Source of the DNA: an uncultured Polaribacter sp. | GTDB taxonomy: Bacteria; Bacteroidota; Bacteroidia; Flavobacteriales; Flavobacteriaceae | Reading direction: 5' to 3' | DNA: 64,000 nt | NCBI GenBank assembly: GCA_943846595.1 | Contig: OX044355.1 | Coordinates: 1,329,501 to 1,393,500, forward strand | Part shown: positions 35,366-45,400 of the stretch, one piece after another | Layout: every line of letters begins with the position of its first letter | How positions within the stretch are numbered: the first letter of the stretch is position 1 | The notes under the pieces: model-generated | The model's database searches: none | Seen by the model: only the letters and a program-made list of their open reading frames with translations | What the model was told of the DNA's origin: nothing | Program-made: the position numbers and the translations under genes

Positions 35366-36499
35366 ATGAAGAAAATTGTATTGTGCCTTCTTGTTTGTTT
35401 TTCATTTGTATATAAAGCAAATGCACAGGCAACAGAAATAGACACGAGAAAGATCGGAGGAATTACAACAGCAGCACCTTTTTTGTTAATCATACCCGAT
35501 GCAAGATCTGGCGCAATGGGAGATATTGGGGTCGCTACGAGTGCAGATGCTTTTTCTTTGTTTCACAATCCCGCAAAAATGGCCTTTAGCAATCGACAGG
35601 TCAGAGCTGGTATTACCTATTCTCCTTGGCTTAGAAATTTAACAGATGATATTTTTACAGGAACTGTTTCTTATATGAATCGTTTTAGCGAAAATGCAGC
35701 CTGGGGAGCAGATTTTAAATATTTTTCTTTAGGACAGATAGACTTAACAGATAGTGGCGGGAATCCTACAGGAATTATAAATCCTAACGAATTTGTTTTC
35801 ACAGGGTCGTATGCTTTAAAGTTAAGTGAAACTTTCTCAATGGGAGTTTCCTTAAAATACCTTCGATCTAACCTCGCCTTTACAGGAACTACATCTACTT
35901 TACAGCCTATTAACTCTTTTGGTGTTGATGTTTCAGGATATTATCAATCAGAAGAAGAAAACTATGGTACTTTTAATGGACGTTATCGATTCGGTTTTAA
36001 CGTTGCCAATATAGGACCCAAAGTTTCTTATGTTCCAGGGGAAGAAGATTTCATTCCAACAAACTTGAAAATAGGAGGTGGATTCGATTTTATTTTAGAC
36101 GATTACAACACCATTTCTACCACCTTAGAATTTACAAAATTATTAGTTCCATCTCCGCAAACAGACGGTTCTGATGAAGATATTTCTTGGGTTTCTGGTA
36201 TTTTCTCCTCATTTGGAGATGCCGAAGACGGATTTAGTGAAGAACTGCAAGAATTTACCTATGCCTTTGGTACAGAATACTTGTATAACAACGCATTTGC
36301 ACTCAGAGCGGGTTACTTTCACGAAAACGAAAACAAAGGGAATAGACAATTTTTTACCATGGGAGCCGGTTTTAAGACCAATGCATTGAACGTAGATTTG
36401 TCCTATTTGGCCAATGCGTCCGATGTAAATAACCCCCTTGAAAACTCTTTACGATTCTCTATTTCATTCGATTTGGGAGAGATTTATGATGATTATTAA
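35366..36499 (+). CDS. porV: Type IX secretion outer-membrane shuttle protein PorV
   Basis: Outer-membrane beta-barrel of the FadL/PorV (UPF0164) type, 377 aa. It takes cargo from the translocon and presents it to PorU. The signal peptide is at 1-20 (LLVCFSFVYKANAQ). The early motif PDARSGAMGDIGVATSADAFSLFHNPAKMAF is the PorV hallmark, followed by alternating barrel strands and a terminal aromatic-rich strand (SLRFSISFDLGEIYDDY). The gene follows porU closely and ends in a terminator. Confidence 0.95.
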   Translation: MKKIVLCLLVCFSFVYKANAQATEIDTRKIGGITTAAPFLLIIPDARSGAMGDIGVATSADAFSLFHNPAKMAFSNRQVRAGITYSPWLRNLTDDIFTGTVSYMNRFSENAAWGADFKYFSLGQIDLTDSGGNPTGIINPNEFVFTGSYALKLSETFSMGVSLKYLRSNLAFTGTTSTLQPINSFGVDVSGYYQSEEENYGTFNGRYRFGFNVANIGPKVSYVPGEEDFIPTNLKIGGGFDFILDDYNTISTTLEFTKLLVPSPQTDGSDEDISWVSGIFSSFGDAEDGFSEELQEFTYAFGTEYLYNNAFALRAGYFHENENKGNRQFFTMGAGFKTNALNVDLSYLANASDVNNPLENSLRFSISFDLGEIYDDY

Positions 36500-36532
36500 G
36501 AAAGTGCTTTTTTTTTAGTAAATTCGTAGCAT

Positions 36533-36561
36533 AAAAGCAGTCAGAAAAGGCTGCTTTTTTT
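36533..36561 (+). terminator. Rho-independent terminator after porV
   Basis: AAAAGCAG (36533-36540) pairs with CTGCTTTT (36551-36558) over a 10-base loop, followed by T. It lies 34 bases after the porV stop and just before cdd. Confidence 0.75.
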
Positions 36562-36577
36562 GACCAATTTATGCTGT

Positions 36578-37060
36578 ATGAAAGAAATAGAAATTACAAC
36601 AACGGCACTGCTATATAACGACATCTCAGAACTTTCTTTAGAGGATAAGATGCTGATGCATAAAGCAATTGAAGCAAGAAAAACAGCCTATGCACCCTAT
36701 TCAAAGTTTCGAGTTGGTGCAGCACTATTTTTAGAAAACAATCAAATTGTTTTAGGAAATAATCAAGAAAATGCAGCATATCCTTCTGGAATGTGTGCAG
36801 AAAGAGTGGCTATTTGGAAAGCAGGTTCTGATTTTCCTGGTGTTAAAATTAAGAAATTAGCAATATCTGCAAGTTCATCTATTGCGAGAGTTGACAAACC
36901 AATAGGCCCTTGTGGAGCGTGTAGACAAACATTGTCTGAATACGAGATCAACCAAAAAGAACCCATGCAAGTACTTTTTATGGGTGAATTTGGAGAGGTT
37001 GTAAAAACAAGTTCATTACTTTCTTTATTGCCTTTCTCATTTGATAGCACATATCTTTAG
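36578..37060 (+). CDS. cdd: Cytidine deaminase
   Basis: Zinc enzyme of pyrimidine salvage converting (deoxy)cytidine to (deoxy)uridine. About 160 aa, the small tetrameric type. Three cysteines bind zinc, Cys73 in the CAE motif and Cys112 and Cys115 in PCGAC, with Glu75 as catalytic residue; YAPYSKFRVGAAL is the substrate loop. The ATG at 36578 is chosen because the first residues match other Cdd proteins; a TTG six codons upstream lies in the porV terminator. Confidence 0.94.
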   Translation: MKEIEITTTALLYNDISELSLEDKMLMHKAIEARKTAYAPYSKFRVGAALFLENNQIVLGNNQENAAYPSGMCAERVAIWKAGSDFPGVKIKKLAISASSSIARVDKPIGPCGACRQTLSEYEINQKEPMQVLFMGEFGEVVKTSSLLSLLPFSFDSTYL

Positions 37061-37473
37061 GTTTCGTTTTTTGAGGAAATTCTTATCAAGCATCAAATAG
37101 ACGCGTTCCACTAATCCACAGTTTTTGACAAGCTATTTTATTTGATATTACACTTTATCTAAATAAATGAACCGCAGATTCAGATAGCACTTTTTTATGA
37201 ACTTTACAAAAGTCCATTTTGCCTGTTGGATATCGTATTTATTTGAGGTTTTGGACAGTCAGTTTAAATGTTTGATTGCGTCTTAGATGAAAAACAGAGC
37301 AACCTCTATTGCAATGGTCATGAAGGTTAAGATGAATCGGTATTAAAAGTAGTTTTTGTTTTTGTTAGTAGTTGTTGTTGTTCAATTCTTTAGTTTGAAC
37401 TTACCATTAATACCTAGAATGTCAATTTTATAAATCTATTTTTCTGTATTTTTGGTTGATAAATTCCCAATAG
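37061..37473. other. 413-base intergenic region
   Basis: AT-rich and without a convincing gene on either strand. No tRNA-like fold and no repeat were seen. A TATTTTTG box (37447-37454) near the right edge could serve the next gene, but there is no -33 box at the proper spacing. Confidence 0.45.
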
Positions 37474-38538
37474 ATGATTTTTTCTAAGATTACAGGAACA
37501 GGTTCCTACATTCCAACCATAAAAAAAGAGAATCACAATTTTATAGACAGCCATTTCTTACATCCAGACGGTAGTGATTTTTCCAATGGGAATCAAGTCA
37601 TTATCGAGAAGTTTAAAATGATTACGGGGATTGAAGAAAGAAGGTACGCAGCGCCTCATTTTACGACATCTGATTTGGGCTTTTTCGCAGCAACAAAAGC
37701 AATTGAAGATGCTAAAATAGATGCTGAATCGTTAGATTACATTATTGTTGCCCATAATTTTGGAGATGTAAAAAGTGGTGCAATTCAAAGTGATATTTTA
37801 CCAAGTTTGGCAACTAGAGTAAAACACTTGTTAAGAATTAATAACCCCAATTGTGTCGCCTATGATATTCTATTTGGTTGTCCGGGGTGGATAGAAGGTG
37901 TTATTCAAGCCCAGGCATTTATAAAAGCAGGAATTGCAAAAAAATGTTTAGTCATTGGAGCAGAAACCCTCTCAAGAGTAGTAGATAAGGTAGATCGAGA
38001 TTCGATGATTTACAGTGATGGTGCTGGTGCATGTATTGTTGAAGCATCCGAAAATCAAGATTCGGGAATTTTAAGCCACGCAACCCAAACATTCTCTAAA
38101 GACGAAGCGTATCATTTATTCTTCGGAGAATCAAACGATAAAAATGCAGACAAAAATGTACGTTATATTAAAATGCATGGAAGAAAAATTTATGAATTCG
38201 CTCTAACAAAAGTTCCTACTGCAATGAAAACCGCTTTGGATAAAAGTGGTGTTTCAATAGATGCAGTAAAAAAAATCTTCATACATCAAGCCAATGAAAA
38301 AATGGACGAAGCCATTATCAAACGTTTCTATCGATTGTACAACCAACCAGTACCTGAAGGGGTAATGCCAATGAGCATTCATACATTAGGGAACAGTTCT
38401 GTAGCTACCGTTCCTACATTATTAGACTTAGTATTAAAAGGAAATGTAGCCCATCAAGAAGTAAAAAAAGGCGATGTCATTATTTTAGCATCCGTAGGAG
38501 CAGGAATGAATATAAATGCGGTTGTCTATCGAAACTAA
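37474..38538 (+). CDS. 3-oxoacyl-ACP synthase III-like (FabH-family) protein
   Basis: Thiolase-fold condensing enzyme of 354 aa. The catalytic triad of FabH is in place: Cys136 in LFGCPGWIEG, His271 in IFIHQANEKMDE and Asn307 in TLGNSSVATVP, and GAETLSRVVDKVDRDSMIYSDGAGA is the family's central block. It is not next to fatty-acid genes and is longer than typical FabH. This flavobacterial ketoacyl-ACP synthase III type may start branched or unusual acyl chains; the substrate is unknown. It stands alone between cdd and guaA. Confidence 0.87.
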   Translation: MIFSKITGTGSYIPTIKKENHNFIDSHFLHPDGSDFSNGNQVIIEKFKMITGIEERRYAAPHFTTSDLGFFAATKAIEDAKIDAESLDYIIVAHNFGDVKSGAIQSDILPSLATRVKHLLRINNPNCVAYDILFGCPGWIEGVIQAQAFIKAGIAKKCLVIGAETLSRVVDKVDRDSMIYSDGAGACIVEASENQDSGILSHATQTFSKDEAYHLFFGESNDKNADKNVRYIKMHGRKIYEFALTKVPTAMKTALDKSGVSIDAVKKIFIHQANEKMDEAIIKRFYRLYNQPVPEGVMPMSIHTLGNSSVATVPTLLDLVLKGNVAHQEVKKGDVIILASVGAGMNINAVVYRN

Positions 38539-38625
38539 TACTAAAAGAATACACGTTATTTTTAAAAAATATTAAAATCCTATAAAAAATACCTTTTTTC
38601 AGTATCAGAATTTAAACTGAAATAG

Positions 38626-38633
38626 TATTTTTG
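38626..38633 (+). promoter_or_regulatory. Candidate -7 box (TATTTTTG) directly before guaA
   Basis: A full TAnnTTTG match ends 3 bases before the guaA ATG, so if active it would make a transcript with almost no leader. No TTTG is found at the usual -33 distance. Confidence 0.35.
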
Positions 38634-38636
38634 CGC

Positions 38637-40172
38637 ATGCAACAACACAACGTACTTATATTAGATTTCGGTTCGCAATACACACAACTAATTGCGAGAC
38701 GCGTAAGAGAATTAAACATTTACTGTGAAATTCACCCTTTCAATAAACCTCCTAAAAATTTAGTAGATTTTAAAGCAGTTATTTTATCAGGAAGTCCAAA
38801 TTCTGTACGTTCAGAGGCTGTACTACATCCAGATCTCTCAGAAATTAGAGGTAAAAAACCTTTATTAGCGGTTTGTTATGGAGCGCAATACTTAGCTCAT
38901 TTTTCGGGAGGAAAAGTGGCCCCTTCCAACACACGAGAATATGGTCGAGCAAATTTATCCTACATCAAAAATGAAGAAACTTTCTTTGAAAATATTTCGG
39001 AAGGAAGTCAGGTTTGGATGAGTCATTCAGATACCATTAAAGAATTACCAGACAATGCTGTCTTATTGGCAAGCACAAAAGATGTTGAAAACGCAGCATA
39101 TAAAATCGATAGCGAAGCTACTTTTGCAATTCAATTTCACCCAGAAGTGTACCACTCTTCCGATGGGAAACAATTATTAGAAAATTTCTTAGTAAAAATA
39201 GCGCAGGTAGCACAAACCTGGACGCCAGATTCTTTTGTAGATAGTGCTGTTCAATCAATCCAAAATAAAGTAGGCAATGATAAAGTGGTTTTAGGACTTT
39301 CTGGTGGAGTAGATTCTACCGTTGCCGCAGTGCTTTTGCACAAAGCCATTGGAGAAAACTTGTATTGTATTTTCGTAAATAACGGACTTTTACGTAAAAA
39401 CGAATTTGAAAGTGTACTTACACAATACGAAGGAATGGGGTTGAACGTTAAAGGGGTAGACGCTTCCGAACGTTTTTTAACAGCTTTAGCTGGACTCTCC
39501 GATCCTGAGAAGAAAAGAAAAGCAATTGGAAATGCATTTATCGAAGTTTTTGATGATGAGGCAAATCAAATAAAAGACGTAAAATGGTTGGCACAAGGAA
39601 CGATATATCCAGATGTTATTGAATCCGTTTCAGCAAACGGAGGACCTTCTGCAACCATTAAAAGTCATCATAATGTCGGAGGATTACCAGATTTCATGAA
39701 ACTGAAAATTGTTGAGCCTTTGCGAATGATTTTTAAAGATGAGGTAAGAAGAGTAGGAGCCTCTATGGGAATTGATAAAGAATTACTAGGTCGTCATCCT
39801 TTTCCAGGACCAGGACTCGCAATCCGTATCTTAGGAGATGTAACTCCAGAGAAAGTACGTATTTTACAAGAAGTAGATGCTATTTTTATTAATGGATTAA
39901 AAGCGCACGGTCTTTATGATAAAGTTTGGCAAGCAGGTGCAATGTTATTACCTGTGAATTCAGTTGGAGTCATGGGAGATGAAAGAACCTATGAAAAAGT
40001 AGTAGCCCTAAGAGCTGTAGAAAGCACGGATGGTATGACTGCAGATTGGGTAAATTTACCTTATGAATTTTTACAAAAAACTTCAAATAATATTATTAAT
40101 AAAGTGAAAGGTGTGAACCGAGTTGTTTATGATATAAGTTCAAAACCACCTGCAACGATAGAATGGGAATAA
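38637..40172 (+). CDS. guaA: GMP synthase (glutamine-hydrolysing)
   Basis: Converts XMP to GMP using glutamine and ATP. The N-terminal class I amidotransferase has Cys80 ([11 protein letters not shown]) and the His-x-Glu pair in [10 protein letters not shown]. The ATP-pyrophosphatase loop is [15 protein letters not shown]. The C-terminal dimerisation domain ends in the conserved KPPATIEWE. About 511 aa, the standard length. The ATG at 38637 is preferred over a TTG two codons earlier, since [17 protein letters not shown] matches family N-termini. The next gene begins inside or just after its end. Confidence 0.96.
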   Translation: MQQHNVLILDFGSQYTQLIARRVRELNIYCEIHPFNKPPKNLVDFKAVILSGSPNSVRSEAVLHPDLSEIRGKKPLLAVCYGAQYLAHFSGGKVAPSNTREYGRANLSYIKNEETFFENISEGSQVWMSHSDTIKELPDNAVLLASTKDVENAAYKIDSEATFAIQFHPEVYHSSDGKQLLENFLVKIAQVAQTWTPDSFVDSAVQSIQNKVGNDKVVLGLSGGVDSTVAAVLLHKAIGENLYCIFVNNGLLRKNEFESVLTQYEGMGLNVKGVDASERFLTALAGLSDPEKKRKAIGNAFIEVFDDEANQIKDVKWLAQGTIYPDVIESVSANGGPSATIKSHHNVGGLPDFMKLKIVEPLRMIFKDEVRRVGASMGIDKELLGRHPFPGPGLAIRILGDVTPEKVRILQEVDAIFINGLKAHGLYDKVWQAGAMLLPVNSVGVMGDERTYEKVVALRAVESTDGMTADWVNLPYEFLQKTSNNIINKVKGVNRVVYDISSKPPATIEWE

Positions 40173-40189
40173 AAAAAACATTGTTTATA

Positions 40190-41788
40190 ATGAGAGAATT
40201 GAAACTAATTTTGTTTTTGTGCTTACTAACTTTTGCTGTTTCTTGTGGCCAGCAAAAAAAATACGTGGAGTATAAAGTTGCTGAAGGTGAAACAATGCGC
40301 TCCATAGCCCGTAAGCTAGACATGAAGACCAAAGATTTACGACGTTTAAATCCTGATGTTAGAAGAAGACCCGCTCCAAACACCATCATTATCGTTCCGA
40401 ATACCAAATCACTAGCAACTGCTAATGCTCAGAAAAAAGCACTCAACGCAAAGGCATTAGATAGTATAGTTGTATTGGTTGAAACGGATTCTATAGCCCT
40501 GGCTGCAGCTAATGATGCCAAAAACTTTTTGATTCATGAGGTGAAAAAAGGTGATACTTTTTACAATTTAACCCGTTTTTACAATGTTTCTCAAGAGGCA
40601 TTGATTTCTTTGAATCCTGAACTTTCAGAAGGATTGAAATTATTCCAAAAAATTAAAGTTAAAAGCCTCAAAGATAATGTCAACGAAGCGGTTGTTTACA
40701 GCGATGAAATTGGAGAAAATGTTTCATTAAAAGTTGCCTTATTACTTCCTTTTCGTGTTTCAGAATATGATACGGTTGCTGCAGATGATATTTTTGACAA
40801 TAGTAGATTGGCTACCTATGTGACCGACTTTTACATGGGTGCAGAATTGGCAGTCGATTCTTTAAGGTTACAAGGAGTTGGTATCGAGTTAAACGTCTAT
40901 GATACAGAACGAAATAGCAGTAAAATAAGAGCTATTTTAGAAGAAAATAATTTAAATCAAAATGATGTAATCATTGGTCCTTTGTATTCAGAAGAAGCAG
41001 TAATTGTGGCGAATCAAATTGAGACTCCACTTGTTTTTCCGGTATATTCTAAAAATCAATCTAAGTTTAAATCTCCCAGAATTATAAAAACAGCACCCAA
41101 CAAAGCAGTTTTCAGTGATGCGATTGCTACCCACATTAAAGAAGTATATACAGAAGGTACAATTACTGTGGTAAGTGATGGCAATCCTGAATCAGATTTT
41201 CATGCTTTAAAAATGAGTGAAATATTACAAGATGTAGATTCTATAAATGAAGTACAGCATCTAAAAGCAATAGACGGTTATATCGAGAAAGAACGGTTTT
41301 TAGAGGTTTTTAAGCAATTAACCAATAATTGGGTTGTACTAGCAACTTCAGACAATGTGGTTGTATCTGACGCTATTAATAGCCTTATCAGTTTGCCAGA
41401 TTCCATTACTGCAAAAGTGTTCTCAATGGATAAAGGAAAAGCTTTTGATAATATTGACGATAATAAATTGGCGAAAATAGGTTTTACCTATGTGAATGAT
41501 CGTTTTGTAGATGAAAACTTGGAACCAACAAAAATATTTAACAAGCAGTATGTCGCTAAAAACAATACGTTGCCTTCTTTTTATGCAACTAAAGGTTTTG
41601 ATATTACCTATGATATTTTAGTGCGTTTGGCTTCGGGAGAACCTTTAAAAGAAACTTTCAAAAAGGGAGCTTCCTATCGCGTAGAAAGTAAATTTAATTA
41701 TAGCAAACAGCTCTTTGAGACAACAGAAAATAAAGGGTTATTTATTTTACAATACAATGATGATTTAACCTTAACCCGATTAAAGTGA
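40190..41788 (+). CDS. LysM lipoprotein with periplasmic binding-protein-like domain
   Basis: Predicted lipoprotein of about 532 aa: the signal peptide ends in a lipobox at Cys19 (TFAVSCGQQ). Two LysM peptidoglycan-binding repeats follow, at about 26-70 (YKVAEGETMRSIARKLDMKT) and 119-163 (HEVKKGDTFYNLTRFYNVSQ). The rest (about 180-530) has a type 1 periplasmic-binding fold, starting VSLKVALLLPFRVSEYD and with VIIGPLYSEEAVIVAN. This domain pair is common in Bacteroidota and is thought to be structural or regulatory at the cell wall. The ATG at 40190 is chosen for the signal peptide; an upstream ATG at 40163 would lie inside guaA. It is probably co-transcribed with guaA. Confidence 0.85.
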   Translation: MRELKLILFLCLLTFAVSCGQQKKYVEYKVAEGETMRSIARKLDMKTKDLRRLNPDVRRRPAPNTIIIVPNTKSLATANAQKKALNAKALDSIVVLVETDSIALAAANDAKNFLIHEVKKGDTFYNLTRFYNVSQEALISLNPELSEGLKLFQKIKVKSLKDNVNEAVVYSDEIGENVSLKVALLLPFRVSEYDTVAADDIFDNSRLATYVTDFYMGAELAVDSLRLQGVGIELNVYDTERNSSKIRAILEENNLNQNDVIIGPLYSEEAVIVANQIETPLVFPVYSKNQSKFKSPRIIKTAPNKAVFSDAIATHIKEVYTEGTITVVSDGNPESDFHALKMSEILQDVDSINEVQHLKAIDGYIEKERFLEVFKQLTNNWVVLATSDNVVVSDAINSLISLPDSITAKVFSMDKGKAFDNIDDNKLAKIGFTYVNDRFVDENLEPTKIFNKQYVAKNNTLPSFYATKGFDITYDILVRLASGEPLKETFKKGASYRVESKFNYSKQLFETTENKGLFILQYNDDLTLTRLK

Positions 41789-41847
41789 TCCGATCATTTT
41801 AATCAAAGTATAAAAAGAATAAAGGTCCTGAGACCAAAAGCCTCAAA

Positions 41848-41877
41848 CAAAAAAAAACCGCTTAAGCGGTTTTTTTG
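41848..41877. terminator. Bidirectional terminator between convergent genes
   Basis: Perfect palindrome ACCGCTTAAGCGGT (41857-41870) flanked by an A-run on the left and a T-run on the right; it can stop transcripts from both the LysM gene and the minus-strand gene that ends at 41894. Confidence 0.88.
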
Positions 41878-41893
41878 GATTTAAAGAAGAAGA

Positions 41894-42409
41894 TTAAATT
41901 TTCTTCATTTGTTGTTTCATCATGGTCATCTGTTCTTTCAACATTCCATGCTTATCTAATTTCTTTGCTTCCGCCATTAAAAGTGTTGCTTCACGTTTGC
42001 GCCTCTTTGTCATTGCAATTCCTGCCAATTGTAATTTCGCCATCGCCAAATCATGTTTCATTGCCAAGCCTAGTCTTACTGCTTTTCTCAAATACTTTTC
42101 AGCTTGTGTCATATTTGTTTGTGACAACATAATACCGTGTAAATAATTGTAGTATCCTTCTTGTTTTGTAGTTAATGCTGAAGACGGATTTTTAATATAC
42201 CCCAACCATTTTTGAGCTCCAGGAAAATTTTGTTTTCGTAATTGTAAGAAAGACAATAAGATAAATTCATTTTTAAAGTATAATAAAACGAAAATACCCG
42301 CTAAGAACAAAATCGAAATTCCGTTCATAATATTGAATAAGCTAAATTGATAGATGGCCCAAATAGTAATTAAGGCAGCTAATACGATTTTTATATTTTT
42401 ATTGAACAT
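41894..42409 (-). CDS. Small membrane protein with TPR-like region (DUF2892-type)
   Basis: Protein of 171 aa conserved in flavobacteria. The first 45 residues form two hydrophobic helices (IKIVLAALITIWAIYQF and GISILFLAGIFVLLYF). The rest is a helical, basic region with TPR-like spacing: YYNYLHGIMLSQTNMTQAEKYLRKAVRLG and HDLAMAKLQLAGIAMTKRRKREATLLMAEAKKLD. A scaffold role at the inner membrane is plausible; no function is known. It is separated by about 54 bases from the CcsBA gene upstream on the same strand. Confidence 0.78.
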   Translation of the reverse strand: MFNKNIKIVLAALITIWAIYQFSLFNIMNGISILFLAGIFVLLYFKNEFILLSFLQLRKQNFPGAQKWLGYIKNPSSALTTKQEGYYNYLHGIMLSQTNMTQAEKYLRKAVRLGLAMKHDLAMAKLQLAGIAMTKRRKREATLLMAEAKKLDKHGMLKEQMTMMKQQMKKI

Positions 42410-42463
42410 GTTTTAATTTTATTGAATAGCAAAAATACATTTTTAAATGAAAAAAATGACGAC

Positions 42464-45400
42464 TTACTTTTTATAATATTTTTTGTACTTAAAAGCTGCA
42501 AAGGCGAAAAGGATCAGTAGAAAACCAATATAGATATAAGCTTCTCTTGGTGTTACTTGTTTATCTCCACTTGCATAGGAATGCAATCCTGATAGGTAAA
42601 AATTAACACCAAAATAGGTCATCATGATCGATAGATATACAAAGGCAGCGGCAAAATTAAATGCCAATCTTCCTCTTAAACCAGGAATTAAACGCATGTG
42701 CAGTACAAATGCATAGAGCATGATAGAAATCAATGCCCAAGTTTCTTTTGGATCCCAACCCCAATAGCGACCCCAACTTTCGTTGGCCCACATACCGCCT
42801 AAAAAGTTACCAATGGTTAACATGACCAATCCAACAGTCATTGCCATTTCATTAATAACAGTCAATTCTTTAATGTTGATATCCATTCTTTTTCGGTTCT
42901 TCTTTGTGGTAAACACCATTAAAAAGAGCGCGAAAATCCCTAAAATCATCGAGAGTGAAAAAGGACCGTAACTGGCAACAATAATAGATACATGAACCAA
43001 CAGCCACCACGAATTTAGAACCGGCATTAAGTTTGCAATTTCAGGATCCAACCAGTTTTGGTGCGCAAAAGCCAATGTTATTGCTGTCAAAAAAGTGGCA
43101 GCAGTCAATGCCAGGGAAGATTTTCTCCCCATGGTTAATCCAAAGAGCATCACAGCCCAAGCTACATAAATTATTGATTCGTAGGCATTACTCCAAGGCG
43201 CATTTCCACTAATAAACCAGCGAGAAATCAACCCTAAAGTATGCAGTAGGAACAGTGCAGCTGCAACTCCAAGTAAAACGTTAACAAGTAGGTTAATCCA
43301 CTTTTTTGTGTAGAATATTTGTAAGATTACAAAGATGATTAAGAACAAGCTCAAAACCCCATACAATTTTGAAAGAGTTAAAAAAGGCTGGTAATTATTG
43401 TAAAGAATTTCTAATTCTATTTTGTTCTCAGATGGATATACAGCGCTCCCTTTCTCTTTTTGAAAACTTTTGATACGAGACAATATTTTATTTGCGAAAG
43501 TGTAATCTTGGGTCTTTTTTGCTTCTTGTAAAACCTGCACATAGGCGGGTAGTGATTGTCGCACAAAAATAGAATCGAGGGTTTTAAAGTTGACTCTTGA
43601 TGCTTCTGGTTGCGAAACCCATTTGTTGTTTTCATCCCCAGGAATCGGATATATTTTTAATACACTTCCCATTAATGCAGAATTAAATAACCACAGGCGT
43701 CTTCCAATTTTTATCACATCTTTCTCAAATTTATTCTGAATGTTTTTTTTCTGTGCCTCTTGGATATAACGGTCTATTTTGGAATTTCCTTTGGCATCAT
43801 AAAAATCGGATAAACGCGCATATTTCGCTTTTTCTTCCAGTCCTAAAATGTCTCTTATTTGTGTGTTTCCTTTCTCTAAATAAATAAATGGAACTTCAAA
43901 CCACAAGAGACGATTCTCAATAATTGACATTAAAACCTGACTTGGTTTCATGCCATTAAAATTGTTTGTCTGACTTACTTTTCGGACCAATTCAGAGGCA
44001 AAGGTATGGGCGGGTTTCATTCGCCCACCTGCATCCTGTATGATCAATTTATTGAACGATTCAGCATGTGATTCTGCTACCAGATTCGCTTTTAAAATCG
44101 AATCAATTTGTTGATCTGTAATTCTTCTTTGCTGTTGATTTATAGATTGTTGTGCATTTGAAACATTGACAAATAATAAAAAAGCGATGACTGCCATTGT
44201 TGATTTTTTTCGTTGCAATTTCTTTAGCGATTTCTTTAAATCGTCAAAACGAGTATGCTTTGCAAAAAAGATGCTTATCATTCCAAAGTACAACATCGAG
44301 TATCCAAGGTAGGTTACAAAAGTCCCCCAAAAGTCATGATTGACTGAAAGTCGTGTTTGTTCTACTTCACCAGACAAGTCATAACTGGCTTGAAAGAATT
44401 TATACCCTTTATAGTCGAGTATGTTGTTCATAAAGATTCTGTAGTCAAAGGTTTCATTGGGGTCAATTACGGTTACTTCACTTGCAAAAGAAGCAGCATT
44501 TTCAGATCCAGGATACTTTTCTAGTTGAAAATCATTTAATTTAATTTTAAAAGGCGTTTCTAAAAACTTGGAACCATATAACATTCTGAAGTTTAAGTTT
44601 GCAACTGTAACTTCTTTGGCGCCCTGTGTGTTGTATTGTCCTCCTGTTAATGTTACTCTCTCCGTTACGTTGTTTGTTGTGATGTCAAAAATTACCACAT
44701 CCAATTTTGTATCGTCTTTAGGACCCCTTACCATTTGTAAGGTGCCTTTTTCAGCGGGTTTTGGAATAACAAATTGAAGTCCAGCAACATTATGAAGTGT
44801 TAAGTACTGAAAGTTTTGGACAGAATCTTTCACAACAAGCCCTCTTTTTTGGTCTGCCATACGAAACCAATCACCGCTTTCTTTGGTGACCATTTTAAGA
44901 TTGCCGTTTTCTTTAAAGAAATTGACACTTGCATTTTGACTCGGGGCATTGAAGCCTACCAAAATTCCGTGAATATTTTGTATGGTACCTTTTTTGATGT
45001 AGTGTTCGTGTCTTGTACCTTCAGAAGATTCTACAAAGAAAAGATGCTCCTCTCCATTTTCATCAAGGACTAGCTTTTTTTCTGCCCATGGAATATAATC
45101 TACTAATTTGAAGTTAATTTCTTGTTGCTCATTGCTGTTTCTTCCAAAAGAAGTATCAAATTCAAAATTGTTTTTTCCCCAAGCAGAGAGCAACATTTTT
45201 TTATGAATTTTTGGTGCTTGATCTTTATTATCATCAATTACAACATTTAAATAGGTTGTTTCTGATAGGAATGAATTGGTGGTTTCTCCTTCGTCAATGG
45301 GCATTACTCCTTCATATCCCACATATCGTGTGATTCCTGCACCAATTAAAATCAATAAAAAAGATACGTGAAACAACAATACGGGCCATTTTTCTTTTCT

